Source: an uncultured Sulfurimonas sp. (GTDB lineage: Bacteria; Campylobacterota; Campylobacteria; Campylobacterales; Sulfurimonadaceae). Taken from it: a DNA stretch of 64,000 nt. The position numbers and the translations under genes were made by a program. The DNA lies in assembly GCF_963662755.1 (NCBI RefSeq), contig NZ_OY759725.1:1-64000 (forward strand), read 5' to 3'. Under the pieces are notes generated by a model that saw only the letters and a program-made list of their open reading frames with translations, was not told where the DNA came from and searched no databases. Within the stretch, counting starts at the first letter, position 1. Every line of letters begins with the position of its first letter. Shown here piece by piece: positions 27,829-37,756 of the stretch.

Positions 27829-27853
27829 AGAGGGCTAAGAAGCACCTCTTTAA
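27825..27853. terminator. Possible bidirectional terminator hairpin
   Basis: TTAAAGAGG (27825-27833) and CCTCTTTAA (27845-27853) form a perfect 9-bp stem with an 11-base loop, between the stops of two convergent genes. The flanks are A/T-rich but lack a long T run. Confidence 0.55.
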
Positions 27854-27854
27854 A

Positions 27855-28241
27855 TTACTCTGCTACTTCTACAGTTACAGGAGTTGATTCCCATACACCG
27901 TGTTTAGTACAGTAAGCATGAGCAACTAGATTTAGTTTTTTACCTGTTGGAATAATAGTAAAAGTTGTAGTGTTGTGAGCTTTAATATTTCCTAAAGTTC
28001 CTGGAATATATGTAGCTTGAGCTAGTTTAACTTCTCCATTGAAAAGAGTAACAGACTCTATATAATGATCAAAATCATCTGGATGAGAATATTCGTTACC
28101 CATTTTTATAGTTACTTGAAATGGCTCGCCAGCTTTAGCATTGCTCTCACAGTGAATAAATGGTGAGTGACGGTCAATATAGTCCTTTTTTGCTTCTCTT
28201 TCTACTGTGTCGATATCAACGTACTTGTTAATCTTTGGCAT
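27855..28241 (-). CDS. Superoxide reductase, class II (neelaredoxin-like)
   Basis: The 128-residue protein has the iron centre II ligands of superoxide reductases: His25 (RHSP), His53 and His59 (HPDDFDHY), Cys111 and His114 (CTKHGVWES). The N-terminal desulforedoxin domain of class I enzymes is absent. It would reduce superoxide to hydrogen peroxide in the cytoplasm, typical of microaerophiles. The residues before His25 are Asp-Arg instead of the usual Glu-Lys, so the catalytic lysine is replaced by arginine. It is a single-gene unit divergent from glyS. Confidence 0.88.
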   Translation of the reverse strand: MPKINKYVDIDTVEREAKKDYIDRHSPFIHCESNAKAGEPFQVTIKMGNEYSHPDDFDHYIESVTLFNGEVKLAQATYIPGTLGNIKAHNTTTFTIIPTGKKLNLVAHAYCTKHGVWESTPVTVEVAE

Positions 28242-28378
28242 GTTAATTCCTTTTTTATTTTTAAAATTTTATGCAGTATTGTAACTTCATAATCATTTAC
28301 TAATATATAAGTAAAAGTTTATCTGACTTGTTTAAGAATTATTTTATATAGTGATAATATAAGACTTAAATATTCTTA

Positions 28379-28411
28379 CTTTTATTGGTTCAAAGAGTTT
28401 TAACCAAAAAG
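28379..28411. promoter_or_regulatory. Imperfect inverted repeat upstream of glyS
   Basis: CTTTTATTGGTT (28379-28390) pairs imperfectly with AACCAAAAAG (28402-28411), just before GATAAAAT (about 28414-28421), a good -10 box for glyS. It could be an operator or part of the -35 region. Confidence 0.3.
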
Positions 28412-28449
28412 TAGATAAAATCGCGTCAATTTAATAAAAGAGTACAAAT

Positions 28450-30468
28450 ATGTTAAAACCGCTACTGATAGAGATAGGTGTTGAAGAATTACCAGCTGTT
28501 CCACTTTTAAAAGAGCTAAAAAATATTGAGAAAAAATATGTTGATATTTTAGAAAAAAACTCACTTTTAGGCGAGTTTGAGTTTTACTATACTCCTCGTC
28601 GTTTGGTTATTTGGCATAGAGAGTTTAAAACTCATCAAGAAGATAGTGTAGAAGAGTTTTTTGGAGCACCTATAGCAGTTGCATACAAAGATGGACAAGC
28701 AACTCCTGCAGCAAACGGTTTTGCTAAGAAGTGCGGAGTTACTTTAGATGAGATTTCTACTGCTACAAAAGGTTCCAAAGAAGTTCTTTACTACAAAAAA
28801 GATGTTAAAGGTAAAGAGTCAACTGAGCTTTTATCTGACATCATAAACACTTGGTTAAACTCTTTAGATTTTGGTAAGTCTATGAGATGGGGAAGTGCAT
28901 CTGAAAGTTTTATAAGACCTATAAGATGGGTAAATGTTCTTTTAGGAGATGCTCTTGTAGATGTAGACGTTTTTGGGGTAAAGTCTAAAAAAGAGACTTT
29001 TGTTCATCGCATCTCTAATTTTGACTCTCTTAGCATCTCTAGTTCTAAAGAGTATTTTGAGACTTTAAAAAATGGTGGAGTTACACTTTTTCAAGACCAA
29101 AGAAGAGAAGACATCTTAAATGATTTTGCATCTTTGGAAAAAGACAATGGCATAAATATAGAAGTAGATGCTGACTTGCTAGATGAGATAGTAGCTATTA
29201 CTGAGCATCCAACAGCACTTTTAGGCTCATTTGATGAGGAATTTTTAAGACTCCCTCCTGAAGTTATCATCACTTCTATGAAAGAGCATCAGAGATATTT
29301 TCCTGTGTTTAAAGATGGAAAACTTATAAATAAGTTTTGTGTAGTCTCAAATGCATTTACAGATGACTACTCAAAAGTTATAGAGGGAAATGAGAGAGTT
29401 CTTCGTCCTCGTTTAGCTGATGGACTCTTCTTTTATGACAATGACCTTAAAGCTGGACTTAGTACAGATGGACTTGAAAAAGTTGCATTTTTTAAAGGTC
29501 TTGGTAGTGTTAAAGACAAGATAGACAGAGAAGCTAAGATAGCATCTATGCTGTTTGATAAGTACAAGATAGATGCTAAAAAAGAAGAGTTACAAAGAGC
29601 TATAAACTTAGCAAAAGCTGATCTTATGAGCGAGATGGTTTATGAATTTACAGAACTTCAAGGTCTTATGGGTTCTTACTATGCACTAGAGCAGGGTGAA
29701 TCTCAAGCGGTTGCAACTGCAATAGCTGAACAGTACTTGCCAGATGGAGAAGATAGTGCACTTCCATCAACTCCAATGAGCGCAATAGTTGCTATGAGTA
29801 TAAAATTAGATACTCTTTTAGCTCTCTTTAGCATAAACCAAATTCCAACAGGTTCACGTGATCCATTTGCGCTTCGTCGTGCTGTAAATGGTCTTGTTAG
29901 AATTACAAGAGAGCATAACTTAGAGTTTGACATAGTTGAGAGCATGAAAGAGTTGGCATCTGGATATGCAGAGATAGATATGCAAAAATTAGAGAGTTTC
30001 TTTTTAGAGCGTGTTAAACAGTACTACAAAGTAAACCCTTCTATTGTTGAAGCAGTTATTGCATCTGGAGAGAGAGAAATAGTGTCTATGGGTAAAAAGA
30101 TAGAAGCACTAGAAGCAATCGTAAATGCTGAAGGTTTTAGTGAGTCTTTTTCAACTTTTAAACGTGTAGCAAATATCACTAAAGAGATAGATTTAACTAA
30201 AGAGATGTTTGTAGATGCAAAGCTATTTGAAGATCAAGCTGAACAAGCACTACTGGATGCATACAATAGTGTAGCATCTAAGAGATATAACTCTTACGAA
30301 GAAGAGCTGGATGCACTTCTTGGACTTAAACCTGAGCTTGATAAGTTTTTTGAAGATGTAATGGTAAATGCAGAAGATGAAGCTGTTAAAAACAATAGAA
30401 AAGCTTTAGTAGCATCTATATATAAAAGTATTTTAAACATAGCAGATATAAAAGAAGTTAGTGTTTAA
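28450..30468 (+). CDS. glyS: Glycyl-tRNA synthetase beta subunit
   Basis: The 672-residue beta subunit of the alpha2-beta2 glycyl-tRNA synthetase begins with the family signature LLIEIGVEELPA. GSASESFIRPIRWVNVLLGD, ITEHPTALLGSF, EHQRYFPVF and SRDPFALRRA are diagnostic, and the C-terminal anticodon-binding region is present. It binds tRNA-Gly; catalysis also needs the alpha subunit GlyQ, which is not in this window. Length is normal. The following methyltransferase gene overlaps its last eight bases. Confidence 0.96.
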   Translation: MLKPLLIEIGVEELPAVPLLKELKNIEKKYVDILEKNSLLGEFEFYYTPRRLVIWHREFKTHQEDSVEEFFGAPIAVAYKDGQATPAANGFAKKCGVTLDEISTATKGSKEVLYYKKDVKGKESTELLSDIINTWLNSLDFGKSMRWGSASESFIRPIRWVNVLLGDALVDVDVFGVKSKKETFVHRISNFDSLSISSSKEYFETLKNGGVTLFQDQRREDILNDFASLEKDNGINIEVDADLLDEIVAITEHPTALLGSFDEEFLRLPPEVIITSMKEHQRYFPVFKDGKLINKFCVVSNAFTDDYSKVIEGNERVLRPRLADGLFFYDNDLKAGLSTDGLEKVAFFKGLGSVKDKIDREAKIASMLFDKYKIDAKKEELQRAINLAKADLMSEMVYEFTELQGLMGSYYALEQGESQAVATAIAEQYLPDGEDSALPSTPMSAIVAMSIKLDTLLALFSINQIPTGSRDPFALRRAVNGLVRITREHNLEFDIVESMKELASGYAEIDMQKLESFFLERVKQYYKVNPSIVEAVIASGEREIVSMGKKIEALEAIVNAEGFSESFSTFKRVANITKEIDLTKEMFVDAKLFEDQAEQALLDAYNSVASKRYNSYEEELDALLGLKPELDKFFEDVMVNAEDEAVKNNRKALVASIYKSILNIADIKEVSV

Positions 30469-31534
30469 TTTAGTAATTTTTAATTATGTAAATGAAAAAG
30501 ACAAGAGGCTTACAGAGCTTTTCTTGTCTTCATCAACTTCCACAAAAAAATATATCCTCGGAATTAACAAACTCTCAAAATCAGTTCTAAAACACATAGA
30601 AGTAGATGGCATTATAGATGACTTTTCAAGAGTTCAACGCTCACGTAAAAAATCAGTTCTTAGCATTGATGAAGTTACTAAAGATTCTATAATTCTATGC
30701 GCATCTATGGGAAGTCCATTAGAAGTTAAAAATACTTTAGATGCAAAGGGCTATACTAACTTTAACTATTTGTCATTTTACAGATATTCAAAATTAGACT
30801 TAGTTGCACCTCCATTTATACTTGACTTTGAAGAGGACTTTAAAAACCATAGAGATGAGTATGCTTATTTGTATGACTTGCTAGAAGATGCAGAGTCTAA
30901 AAAGATTTTTACAAAAGTGCTTAATTTTAAAATCTCTTTTGATTTGGAATTTATGCAAGGTTTTACAAATAACCACGATGGACAATACTTTGATAAAGAG
31001 ATAATTCCAAAGATAAAAAATATGATTTTTTTAGATGGCGGTGCTTATGTTGGAGACACCCTACCTAACATCATAAAAAACTTCCCTGATTATAAAAAAA
31101 TCTATGCTATTGAGCCAAATGAGTTGCATCTAAGTATTGCAAAAAGAGATTTTTCAAATGTTAGAGATATAGAGTTTATAAACTGCGGACTTGGAGCTAA
31201 AGAGGAACTAAACTCTATTGGTATAGATGAGAATCAAAACAACTGTGACCATCACTACCAAGCGACAAATATAAATACCATAGATAATATAGTAAACACA
31301 AGAGTTGACTTTATAAAGCTAGATATCGAAGGTGCAGAACAAGATGCAATAGATGGCGCAGAAGAGACCATAAAGAGGTATAAACCTATCTTGGCTATTT
31401 GCATCTATCATAAAGCAGAGGATTGGTATAAGATACCTCAAAAGATATTAAATATAGAGAATGACTACAAAGTTTATTTGCGTCACTATATGGAAGGTGT
31501 CTTTGAGAGTGTTTTATATTTTATTCCTAGATAA
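30461..31534 (+). CDS. FkbM-family SAM-dependent methyltransferase
   Basis: The 357-residue protein starts at GTG 30461 inside the end of glyS; no in-frame ATG is near. The first about 180 residues are unrecognised. The C-terminal half is an FkbM methyltransferase: SAM motif I FLDGGAYVGDTL, then YAIEPNE, DFIKLDIEGAE and ILAICIYHK. Such enzymes methylate sugars or other small groups. The substrate is unknown. Overlap with glyS suggests co-transcription. Confidence 0.85.
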   Translation: MFNLVIFNYVNEKDKRLTELFLSSSTSTKKYILGINKLSKSVLKHIEVDGIIDDFSRVQRSRKKSVLSIDEVTKDSIILCASMGSPLEVKNTLDAKGYTNFNYLSFYRYSKLDLVAPPFILDFEEDFKNHRDEYAYLYDLLEDAESKKIFTKVLNFKISFDLEFMQGFTNNHDGQYFDKEIIPKIKNMIFLDGGAYVGDTLPNIIKNFPDYKKIYAIEPNELHLSIAKRDFSNVRDIEFINCGLGAKEELNSIGIDENQNNCDHHYQATNINTIDNIVNTRVDFIKLDIEGAEQDAIDGAEETIKRYKPILAICIYHKAEDWYKIPQKILNIENDYKVYLRHYMEGVFESVLYFIPR

Positions 31535-31581
31535 AAAGGTTATTGTAAAACAAGCTCTCTTTAGTGTTTATGAGACTAATA

Positions 31582-32319
31582 TTAAGATATCTTTTGGATT
31601 TCTGGTGGGTTGTGTCTAAAAGCATCTTTAAAAGCATTTGCTCTTTTTTCTTTTGCTTTTCCTGTAGCTAGTGGTGATAAAAAGTAGGCAACTTCAAGTG
31701 CTTCATCTGCACTGTGGTTGTTATCGTGTATAAAAACTACTGTTTTGTCTAGCTTTTGAACTTGAGCAGATAGTCCTCTAACATAGGCAATAATAGCCTT
31801 ATGGTGTCTATCATATTTATGTCCGCATCCAAGAAAAACAAACTTCCCGCTTAGTCTAATGTTTGGTACATCAAGGTAGTTTAGTTGTTTATCGTATCTT
31901 GTAAGTTGAGAAGATGTAAACTTGTCTAAATCTGCATCAAATTCTTCAAGTATTGGAGTTGGTTCTATGTTAAATCTATTGAGTCCAAAAATATACTTTA
32001 TCTCTACTAACTTACCTTTATACTCTTTTTTAAGTCCTGCATTGATAACATAACTCATAGCATCTTCATTTAGTGCAACAAATTTATCATACTTATCAAA
32101 ACCATCATTTTTTAAAAAACGACTAAGTTTGTAGCCAACAGGACTTGTTTCAGGGTTAAATAAAATCACAGTACCAGCTACTGTTTTTCTCTTTTTTTTG
32201 AGCATATTTTCTAAATCAGCCACTGTTATTTTTTCATTGTCATCTTCATTTAGATATATATAATGTTCTGCCACATAGTCCATATCAAAGTTTGTTGAGT
32301 ATTTTGCGAATATTTGCAT
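31582..32319 (-). CDS. Conserved-looking hypothetical protein
   Basis: A 245-residue, probably soluble protein that I do not recognise. It has a basic patch (KKKRKTV), a segment FVFLGCGHKYDRHHKAI rich in histidine, and a mixed alpha/beta pattern. There is no signal peptide or membrane span. It stands alone, convergent with the FkbM gene and upstream of a stop-rich gap before the sensor gene. Confidence 0.6.
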   Translation of the reverse strand: MQIFAKYSTNFDMDYVAEHYIYLNEDDNEKITVADLENMLKKKRKTVAGTVILFNPETSPVGYKLSRFLKNDGFDKYDKFVALNEDAMSYVINAGLKKEYKGKLVEIKYIFGLNRFNIEPTPILEEFDADLDKFTSSQLTRYDKQLNYLDVPNIRLSGKFVFLGCGHKYDRHHKAIIAYVRGLSAQVQKLDKTVVFIHDNNHSADEALEVAYFLSPLATGKAKEKRANAFKDAFRHNPPEIQKIS

Positions 32320-32406
32320 TTTTTAAATCCTATAATTATTATGGCAATTGTACACTTATAATCATTTCAAGTAAATAAGGGCTTTATAAAGTTTAAAAAA
32401 ATTATT

Positions 32407-35084
32407 TTAAACTTCCTCTTTTTCTGTCGTAGCGCTTGGAATACCCAAGTAATAGCCTTGAGAATAATCTATGCCCAGTTCTTCTACAGTATCGAGGATT
32501 TCTTTTGAAGAAACAAACTCTGCTATAGTTTTGAAGTTCATTTTTTTAGCAAAGTCTATGATGGTTTTTACTATTTCTTTCATATTTTCATCATGGTTTA
32601 TATTTTTTATCATACTACCATCAACTTTTATGAAATCAGCATCTAGCTTGATAAGATACTCAAAGTTACTATAACCTGTTCCAAAATCATCTATGGCAAT
32701 TTTACAACCACGATTTTTCATTTTGTAGATAAATTTTTGGACAGTATCAAACTCTTCTATACCTTCGCTCTCAACAATTTCAAGAACCAGCCTATTTGCT
32801 ACTTTATATTTATCTATCATTTCATCTAGGTAAGTATTTAATTCATTGTCAAGTATATCTTCCATAGTTAGGTTTATAGAAAATTCTGCATCATCATTTT
32901 CAAAATGTGCAAAAGATTTAGCAATAACAACTTTTGTAATATCTATATATTGTCCAGAACTTTTTGCTATTTCTAAAAAATGAAATGGAGATATAATAAC
33001 CCCGTTTTCATCAACAAGTCTAACAAGAGCTTCATATTTAGATATTTTTTTAGTTTTATTATCTACAATTGGTTGATAGTGCATAATAATTCTATCATCA
33101 TGGAGTGCCTGTTTTACTTTTTTAGTCCATGTTATATTTTTAGCAAAACCCTCTTCTATGTTCAGCTCTTTAGAGTATTCAAGTACTTTTTTATTTATTT
33201 TTTTGGCATATTTATTTGCTATTTCTGCTGTTGATATTATGATGTCATTATCACAAGATGAGATACCAGCCGTACATACTATATCAAAAGATTCTACTTC
33301 TGTGTCTATAACTGACTCAATCATTCTTGTATTAAGTTGAGTAATAAAATTTGAAAATCGTTTGCTATCTAGTGTGTAGTTATGTATAGCAAATTTATCG
33401 GAATGGAGTCTGTATAGTTCAAATTCATTTGTCAAGTTTTCTAAAAGTAGTTTAGAAAATTTTATAATAACTTCATCCCCAACTGTATGCCCATAAAAAT
33501 CATTTATACCAGAAAAGTTGTCTATATCTATAATTGCTATATTGTTAAGTATATTATTTTGTATGTCCAAACTTAATTTATATCTATTTCCAACATCACT
33601 AAGGGGGTCTTTTGTTGCAATGGTAAGTATCTCTTTTCTTTGTGATACAAGCTCTGTTATTTCATGTCTTATCGCAACAAACTCTACTATTTCATTTTCC
33701 AAGTTTAAGATTGGCATGATTGCTATATCTACATCATAAAAACCACCATCTTTTTTTATGTTTCTCAAAAAACCTTTCCAAGTTTTTCCAGCTTTTATAG
33801 TAAGCCAAAGAATTTTAAAAGTTTCTTTTTTTTCATCTGGGTTTCTTAGTATAGAGTGTGGTTTTCCTATGACTTCTGCTTCAGTGTATCCGCTTACTCT
33901 ACAAAAGTTTTCATTTACAAAGGTTATACGTCCTTCGGTATCTGATTTTGAGATAATATTGTTTACGTTCATAGCCTCTAAATATTCATCAAATATTACT
34001 GTTCGCTCTTTAAGTTCTCTTGATGCATTGTAAACTTTAGTAGCTAGCAAAGATGGTATAAGTGCTATTAACAATCCTACGGGACCACTAATGAGTAATA
34101 CAAGAAGTAAGGTGTCAAACATCTTAGTCATCATGTTGTCTTTTATCTCTTGAATTTTCAACTCTTTTACTTTAAGAATCAATGTTAATTCTTGAGATGT
34201 ACCAATGATGGAATTTATTTTTTTAGAGTTATATACATCGGAAGTAAACTCTGAGGAGTGCAACATTGTGTCAAAATATCTTGGTGCATATTGTCTTATA
34301 TCTGCTTTTTGCAAAAGGTATCTTGACCAAGAATAGTCTAAAATCTTTTCGCCTACCTCGTTGTAACCTACAAGAAACTCACCATCTTTATCAACTAAAG
34401 ATACTATAAACAAAGATGAATCTGTTATATCTTTTAAAATGCTTTTCATAAAGATATTGATAATAATTATGCCACTAAATTTATTTTCAGAGTATGTAGG
34501 TACGGCAAATCTCATTGTTGGAACATAAGGTTTTTGAACTTTTCCATTTTCTATATTTAAATCTATATCTGAAATCCATATAGGTGAGTTTTCATCAAGT
34601 TGTGCAACTTCTTTGAAGTAGTATCTGTCTATTTGTTTTGTAAAAGAGAGTCATTTGTCATATCATAAGGATAGTTTTCTTCAATTCTATTGAAGCGAAT
34701 TTCCTCCTGTCCATCAGCATTAATGTATCGAATTTGCATGATATTATTATCAGATGCTATGATTTGCTCAAAAAGTGCTTGGGTGTTTTCTTTATTTTGT
34801 TTTGTTTTAAGATATCTTTTAAAAATATTGTTTTTTACCACAGAATTAAGAGTGCGTTTGTTTATTTCTATAGTGTTTTTAAGAAGTCTTGTTTTGTTAT
34901 TTATAAAAGTATTTGCTGTATTTTCAATGTCTTTAGACATATGCTTGCTTTCATAGTTATAGCTGACAATAAAAGAAATAATAGTGATAATAATCGCAAA
35001 GAAGATAAATATAAAAGAAAAAAAGAGTCTCACATTTATTGGGCTTTTTAAAAAATTGTTAAACGCTAAAGAGAGGTGGTTCAA
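32407..35084 (-). pseudogene. Membrane sensor PAS-GGDEF-EAL protein, broken by a frameshift
   Basis: The 5' part (35084-34629) has a membrane span and the start of a periplasmic sensor domain, then stops at TAG after LLQNK. The next frame continues the sensor (IDRYYFKEVAQL, IWISDIDLNIENG) straight into a 702-residue frame starting at 34515. One missing A in the AAA before TAG would join them into about 892 residues: periplasmic sensor, second span (about 316-346), PAS, GGDEF with HSDKF instead of GGDEF, and an intact EAL domain (KYEALVRL, INLT, EIVESE, IDDFGTGYS, FIKVDGS, IAEFV). If repaired it is a c-di-GMP phosphodiesterase. The single-base loss may be real or a homopolymer error. Confidence 0.85.
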
Positions 35085-35154
35085 AGATTGTCCTTTAGTT
35101 GTCTTGTGTTTTAAATATCTATTTTATTCTCTCATGGCTTAATTGTTTATGATT

Positions 35155-36369
35155 TTAATGTTTAAGATAGACAATGGAGAAGATATTTAAGTTAAATGTA
35201 TCTTTATTGTCTTTATGTTTATATTCTAAAGACATTTTGTGCATTTTTAAAATGGAGTGAACTATATAAAGACCAAGTCCCATTCCATGGTTTTTGTTTT
35301 GTGTATCATTATGAAAAGGTTTGTAATACTCTTCTAGAGGTTTTTGTAGTGGACTTCCTTTAGAAATGAACTCTATTTTATTTTTGTTTATAATTATTTT
35401 TATTTTAGCATCTAAGGAGTATTTTAAAGCATTGTCAATCAAATTTTTGACAGCTAAAGAGATTAGTTCCATATCTGCATCTATGTTTATATCTGCATTT
35501 TTTTCAATTGAAATATTTTCTCTGCTTTCTAGCATTAGCATCTCTATAGATTTGTTTACAATGGCATCTACCTTGCATCTATATATATTTGGAGTGTAGT
35601 TATTTGATACTATTTGTTCTACTTTTGCAAAATCATCTATAAGAATATTGAGTTTTTCAAATATAATTATAAGCCTACTTTTTTGCTTTTCATCATCTAT
35701 GAGTTCACTTACTATTCTTCCTTTTGCTATGGGAGTTTTTAGCTCATGCATTATGGTTCTTAAAAACAATTGTCTTGATTTAATTAAAAGAGATATCTTT
35801 TTAACTGCATTGTCAAACTCATTTCCAAGTTGTGCAATTTCATCTTTTTTGTCACTTTTAGTATTAATATTTAAATCACCATTTGCAAACTTATGCATCT
35901 CTTTTTTTAAACTCTTTAGCGGTGCGAGGGCATTAATAATCCAAATGTACATAAATACAAAAACAATAAATAAAAGAGCAAACAAGAGATGCCCATAGTA
36001 GTTTCTCTCATAAGTGTTTAAATCTTTAAATAAACTTTTAAAATATGGAGTGTGTATAAATAAGTAAAAATCTTCATTGCTCTGTATAAGCTCAAAACCC
36101 TTGCGAGGAAGCTTATATTTTGAGTTTTTTAGTACTTTTTTATAATCATCTTCAAACTGAAAATTTAAACTCTCTATGTGTTTTTTCGCATCAGATTTAT
36201 TAAGTCTATTTACTTCAAGATAGTTTTGAATATTTGTATAACGATGAGAAATTTGTTTTATATGTTCATGATGAGAGTGTTGTAAAAATGCTATAAATAA
36301 CAAAATAAACAAGGCAAAAGTAATAGCTGAGCCAATTTTAATATTTGTAATTATTGAATTAAATTTCAT
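35155..36369 (-). CDS. Sensor histidine kinase, ArsS-like
   Basis: The 404-residue kinase has a first span (ITFALFILLFIAFL), a periplasmic loop of about 100 residues, a second span (LLFALLFIVFVFMYIWII), a HAMP-like linker, the H-box TIMHELKTPIAKGR and an ATPase domain with LIDNALKYS and GMGLGLYIV. The H-box resembles Campylobacterota ArsS kinases (acid sensing in Helicobacter); ligand here unknown. Its ATG overlaps the regulator stop by four bases, so the pair is one operon with the EF-hand-like gene upstream. Confidence 0.88.
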   Translation of the reverse strand: MKFNSIITNIKIGSAITFALFILLFIAFLQHSHHEHIKQISHRYTNIQNYLEVNRLNKSDAKKHIESLNFQFEDDYKKVLKNSKYKLPRKGFELIQSNEDFYLFIHTPYFKSLFKDLNTYERNYYGHLLFALLFIVFVFMYIWIINALAPLKSLKKEMHKFANGDLNINTKSDKKDEIAQLGNEFDNAVKKISLLIKSRQLFLRTIMHELKTPIAKGRIVSELIDDEKQKSRLIIIFEKLNILIDDFAKVEQIVSNNYTPNIYRCKVDAIVNKSIEMLMLESRENISIEKNADINIDADMELISLAVKNLIDNALKYSLDAKIKIIINKNKIEFISKGSPLQKPLEEYYKPFHNDTQNKNHGMGLGLYIVHSILKMHKMSLEYKHKDNKDTFNLNIFSIVYLKH

Positions 36370-37028
36370 TGTGCTAGTTTGTAGCCTATGCCACGAATGG
36401 AGTGTAGGTATTTTGGATTTTTAGAGTCATCGTCTAGTTTTAAACGCAAGCGAGAGATAATGACATCTAAACTTTTTGAATAGCTATCACTTAAACTGTC
36501 ACACTCATTTACAATTTGTTCGCGAGAAACTACTGCATTTTTGTTCTTAAGTAAGCAAAACATTACTTCGTATTCTGCATTGGTAAGTTGTAGCTCTTTT
36601 TCTTTAAATACAATCCTAAAACTTGAACTATCATAAGAAAAATCACTTCTACTTTGAGTGTTTTTGTTTTTCTTGATACGCCTAAAAAGACTCTGTATAA
36701 CTGCATACATCTCTTTAGGATCATAAGGTTTAGGAAGATAATAATCAGCACCAATTTGAAGTCCCATAATTTTATCGGTTACATCACTTCTTGCACTTGA
36801 TATGATTATGGGAATATTATATTTTTTTGATACTTCTTCACAAACTTCTAATCCATCCATACCAGGAAGAGTTAAGTCCAAAATAAGCAAATCATAGTTA
36901 TCAACACCAGAACTAAGCCCTAAAAATGGATCAGAAAAATTAGTTATTTTAATATTGTACTTTTCCAAGTACTCTCCCAAAAAGAGAGAAAACTCAGAAT
37001 CATCTTCAATCATTAAAATATTTATCAT
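36366..37028 (-). CDS. OmpR-family response regulator, ArsR-like
   Basis: The 220-residue regulator has a receiver domain with acidic pair EDD at 8-10, phosphoacceptor aspartate in LLILDLTLPGMDG, switch serine in IISSA and lysine in PKPYDPKEM. The C-terminal winged helix includes LTNAEYEVMFCLLKN, SREQIVNEC and HSIRGIGYKL. It is paired with the downstream kinase (overlapping genes). Target genes are not evident, but the EF-hand-like gene 22 bases upstream is likely co-transcribed. Confidence 0.92.
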   Translation of the reverse strand: MINILMIEDDSEFSLFLGEYLEKYNIKITNFSDPFLGLSSGVDNYDLLILDLTLPGMDGLEVCEEVSKKYNIPIIISSARSDVTDKIMGLQIGADYYLPKPYDPKEMYAVIQSLFRRIKKNKNTQSRSDFSYDSSSFRIVFKEKELQLTNAEYEVMFCLLKNKNAVVSREQIVNECDSLSDSYSKSLDVIISRLRLKLDDDSKNPKYLHSIRGIGYKLAQ

Positions 37029-37050
37029 AAATAAAACACCTTTTTAGATT

Positions 37051-37686
37051 TTATGCATAAAACGATATTGTATTATAATTATCTGGTTCCTTTAAGATTT
37101 GACTTAAAGAATTTACTATAAATTTTTGAGTATCTTCTTTTGATAGTTGATTGTCCTCAGAACTATATTGCTCTAAAAGGCTCATTACATCAGTTTTTGC
37201 ATCATCTTTTAAACTCATTATTTTTGTTGTATAGTCTAAAATTGCATCAAAAGATGAAGAAGAAACATTTACACTTGAAGTGCTAGTTGTACTGTCTTCT
37301 TCCTCATCTTCATCTTCATCTGAAGATAGTAAGCTCTCTAAAAGTGAAGAAACGCTATCAACTTCTTCTTCAGGTGGTGGTGGAGGTGGTCCCATAGGTC
37401 TTCCGCCACCTTGAGACGCTTGTGGTGCTTGAGCTAATTCGCCAACTTCTTTTGCGTCAAATCCAGATGCTTCCATCGCTGAAGTAAGTGCCGAAGATGC
37501 TTCTATACCTGCTTCTGAAAAAGCTTCTACTATTTGTGCTGCATCCTTTGAAGTTAAAGAGTCTGTGTCAAACTTAGACAAAACTTCTTCTATTAAATCT
37601 TTTTGCTCAGAAGATAAATTAGAATTTTTACTAGTCATTGATGTGTTTTGAAAGAGCTGTGTTGTTGTACTTGAACTTACATTCAT
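37051..37686 (-). CDS. EF-hand-like protein with poly-proline linker, unknown function
   Basis: The 211-residue acidic protein has two EF-hand-like loops (FDTDSLTSKDA near residue 40 and SSEDNQLSKEDT near residue 180) on either side of a low-complexity centre with GPPPPPPEEE and an Asp/Glu run. It has no signal peptide and no cysteine. It heads the two-component operon, 22 bases before the regulator. A calcium or metal-binding sensor role is possible, but nothing proves it. Confidence 0.6.
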   Translation of the reverse strand: MNVSSSTTTQLFQNTSMTSKNSNLSSEQKDLIEEVLSKFDTDSLTSKDAAQIVEAFSEAGIEASSALTSAMEASGFDAKEVGELAQAPQASQGGGRPMGPPPPPPEEEVDSVSSLLESLLSSDEDEDEEEDSTTSTSSVNVSSSSFDAILDYTTKIMSLKDDAKTDVMSLLEQYSSEDNQLSKEDTQKFIVNSLSQILKEPDNYNTISFYA

Positions 37687-37756
37687 GTTAAATCCTTTTC
37701 ATTAATCTATTGTTATTCTAGTTTATTGATTTAAATGCTAATTCAACCCAAAGTTA

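Noticed and set aside
34600..34650. Programmed -1 ribosomal frameshift joining the two halves of the PAS-GGDEF-EAL gene
   Set aside because: There is no classic slippery heptamer with a downstream stem or a plausible shorter functional product. A simple one-base loss is the more likely explanation.
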